Shown here one piece after another: positions 62,299-64,000 of a DNA stretch of 64,000 nucleotides (positions within the stretch are counted from its first letter, which is position 1; every line of letters starts with the position of its first letter). The DNA is from Myxococcus stipitatus DSM 14675 (GTDB lineage: Bacteria; Myxococcota; Myxococcia; Myxococcales; Myxococcaceae). A program made the position numbers and the translations under genes. The stretch lies in assembly GCF_000331735.1 (NCBI RefSeq), contig NC_020126.1, positions 4,712,001-4,776,000 of the forward strand. Direction: 5' to 3'. The notes below the pieces were generated by a model that had not been told where the DNA came from, did not search any database, and saw only the letters and a list, made by a program, of their open reading frames with translations.

Positions 62299-64000
62299 CT
62301 ACAGCCCGAGCCCCACGAGGTGCAGGTCTCCCAGCCCGTCCTTCGTCGGGTAGCGCCGGGCGAACTGGTAGAAGAGGGAGAGGGGCACGGACTGGCCCAT
62401 GGTGAACTGGAGCGCGACGTTGGCGCCGAACGCACCGTGATTGTCGCGGTTGTCCGTGCGAGCCAGCGTCCCGAACACCTCGAGCTGCAGGTTGCTCACG
62501 AAGAGCGAGGGGAGCAGCCACACGGTGGACGCCCAGCCGTGGTCCACGACGAAGCGATAGCGGTACGTGGCTCCGCCGATGAGCACGTTCCGGGCGCGAA
62601 TCGTGTGGTCCTCGTAGCCGCGCAGGTACTCGCTGAAGGCGACGCCTGGCTGGAGCCGCAGCGGAAGTCCTTGGGTCTCCGTCGAGCGGCGGTTCGTGTA
62701 CCAGACCTGTCCCGCATTGAGTCCACCCACCTCGAGGAGCTTCGCGGGCGCACCGGGCAGGTAGCGGCCGACGGCGGAGAGCTGGATGTGGTCCTCTCCG
62801 AGCTTCCAGCCGCTGAAGAACCCATCCACGGCCAGGCGCACGTCGCCCATTGTCGAGTCGCTGGCGAACGCTCGCGGATAGATGGCCCCGCTCATCGAGA
62901 GTCCGAGACCTCGCTGGAGCCCTCCGTACGACGTGGCGTCTCCCGCGAAGTACGACGCGGCGATCTCGGGTCCAATCAACCGCGTGATGAGCTTGGGGAA
63001 CGTGCCGACGGCGTCGTACTCGCGACGCAGGGCCAGCAGTCCGATGCTCACGGGCGTCGTCCAGAACGTGCGCGAGGCGATGGCCACGGCCTGGAGGTCC
63101 GTCCGGTCATTCTCCCGCACCCGCGAGAACGAGGCCTGCACGTACCACGGCGCGAGCTGCGCGTTGCCGTACGCGAGGGAGAGCGTGGGCTGTTCGTCCC
63201 GGGAGCTGTAGTCGAACGACAGGGCGTAGGAATGGAACCCCAGCCGGTCCTTCCCGGAGAGCACCACGCCGCCGTAGAGCAGCAAGTCGTCCTGGTCCTT
63301 GTCCTTGTCGGTGTCCTCCGTGTTCGCGGCCACCCAGAGATAGGGGACACGCAGCTCGGGGATGAGCAGCCCCTCCAGTGACGAGTACGGCTCGTCGGAG
63401 AGCACCTCCACGGCCTTGCCGGGGTCGGGCGGCGGAGCGACGACAGGGGCCTCGAGTCCACTCGTGATGGGGCTCGGCGGGGGGGCCTCCGCGAGTGACG
63501 GAGCGGACACCACCGGAGCGTCTGGCGGAGGCGCGGGGAAGGACTCGAACTCACCCGAGGGGGACTCCGCGGGTGCTCCGGGTGACGTGCCTGGTGCGGG
63601 TTGCGTGGACGGAGCTGCTGTCCCGGGGCTCGCGGAGGCGGGCGGTCCCGGGAAGGCCACGAGCTCTTCGGGCGTGAGCGTCGCGGGCACTGGCTCCGGG
63701 GGCGCAGGCGTCGAAGGTTCGGGGGCGGGGACCTCCGTGAGCGGGGGAGGGCTCATGGGCTCATCGAGCGCAGCCGGAGGGACGGGCTCTGGCGGCGCGG
63801 TCACGAGGGCCGGGGGCTCGGGGGGCTTCTTCTCGGGGATGGGAATCAGTGGCGCGCGGTCGATGGTGAACGACGCGCCATCCCGATTCAGGAACGCCAC
63901 CTCACCCGGGCCCATGGGACTCACGTCCATCACGAGGAAGGGCGCGTCGGTGATGCGCGCCGTCTCTCGCGTGGAGACGTTCATCGTGTGGACCTGGAGC
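62299..64000 (-). CDS. Outer-membrane barrel protein, N-terminal part missing
   Basis: C-terminal part of a larger protein; the frame runs open through the right edge (upstream codons read ...LQVHTMNVSTRETARITDAP), so the ATG at 63984 is probably internal. The left end of the visible protein resembles a TolB/WD40-like PD40 propeller strand (TRETARITDAPFLVMDVSPMGPGEVAFLNRDG). A 140-residue Pro/Ala/Glu-rich linker follows, then about 370 residues of a beta-barrel with many alternating aromatic strands, ending in DLHLVGLGL without a terminal Phe. Likely an outer-membrane lipid or protein transport component; function unknown. Confidence 0.75.
   Translation of the reverse strand, partial: LQVHTMNVSTRETARITDAPFLVMDVSPMGPGEVAFLNRDGASFTIDRAPLIPIPEKKPPEPPALVTAPPEPVPPAALDEPMSPPPLTEVPAPEPSTPAPPEPVPATLTPEELVAFPGPPASASPGTAAPSTQPAPGTSPGAPAESPSGEFESFPAPPPDAPVVSAPSLAEAPPPSPITSGLEAPVVAPPPDPGKAVEVLSDEPYSSLEGLLIPELRVPYLWVAANTEDTDKDKDQDDLLLYGGVVLSGKDRLGFHSYALSFDYSSRDEQPTLSLAYGNAQLAPWYVQASFSRVRENDRTDLQAVAIASRTFWTTPVSIGLLALRREYDAVGTFPKLITRLIGPEIAASYFAGDATSYGGLQRGLGLSMSGAIYPRAFASDSTMGDVRLAVDGFFSGWKLGEDHIQLSAVGRYLPGAPAKLLEVGGLNAGQVWYTNRRSTETQGLPLRLQPGVAFSEYLRGYEDHTIRARNVLIGGATYRYRFVVDHGWASTVWLLPSLFVSNLQLEVFGTLARTDNRDNHGAFGANVALQFTMGQSVPLSLFYQFARRYPTKDGLGDLHLVGLGL

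Overview
The window is very GC-rich bacterial DNA with strong third-position G/C bias. It looks like a myxobacterium (Myxococcus/Corallococcus type). The content fits: long Lys/Ala-rich tails on housekeeping proteins, a beta-gamma-crystallin module, NtrC-type two-component regulation, many TPR lipoproteins, an HD-GYP response regulator and secreted hydrolases. This assignment rests on style and gene content, not on a database search. No IS element, phage gene, CRISPR array, tRNA or rRNA was seen; the region reads as stable chromosomal core plus lineage-specific genes.

Left part (1-24.6 kb) is mostly cofactor and amino-acid synthesis. It opens with the 3' part of thiC, a small DUF4870 membrane protein, moaA, an HD-GYP regulator and thiO. 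A complete histidine operon follows (5.68-13.1 kb): hisG-D-C-H-A-B-F-N-IE, nearly every junction overlapping by 1-7 bases. It is preceded by a His-rich 30-codon leader peptide and a perfect 10-bp terminator hairpin, the layout of ribosome-mediated attenuation. Next come lpdA, lipA, a branched-chain-type E2, a TPR/ClpX-type zinc-finger/AAA protein and a LipB-Nudix fusion, so lipoate synthesis and transfer sit beside lipoate-dependent dehydrogenase parts. An MBL hydrolase, ribA and moeA close this part.

The middle (24.7-44.4 kb) has a histone-H1-like-tailed protein and RNase R with a similar tail, then DUF3185, an aquaporin with a degenerate ArsC-like tail, a DUF2807 lipoprotein, the glutathione-dependent formaldehyde pair adhC-fghA, a TPR lipoprotein, a PhoD-type phosphatase, a membrane metallophosphoesterase and an SDR enzyme. 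A TolC-ATPase-MacA-permease efflux operon follows. It has a sigma-54-like promoter and faces a divergent histidine kinase/NtrC-type regulator pair across an intergenic region with two similar 15-bp palindromes, suggesting a self-contained regulatory circuit.

The right part (47.4-64 kb) carries a phospholipase-A2-like protein, TPR proteins, a secreted M4 metalloprotease, a secreted PI-PLC with a beta-gamma-crystallin end, an ATP-grasp protein, a hydroxybenzoate-decarboxylase-like amidohydrolase, mutS2, a membrane-linked adenylate cyclase, a NamZ-namZ-like gene, a phosphoesterase relative that has lost key residues, nadD, and the C-terminal part of an outer-membrane barrel protein that runs off the right edge.
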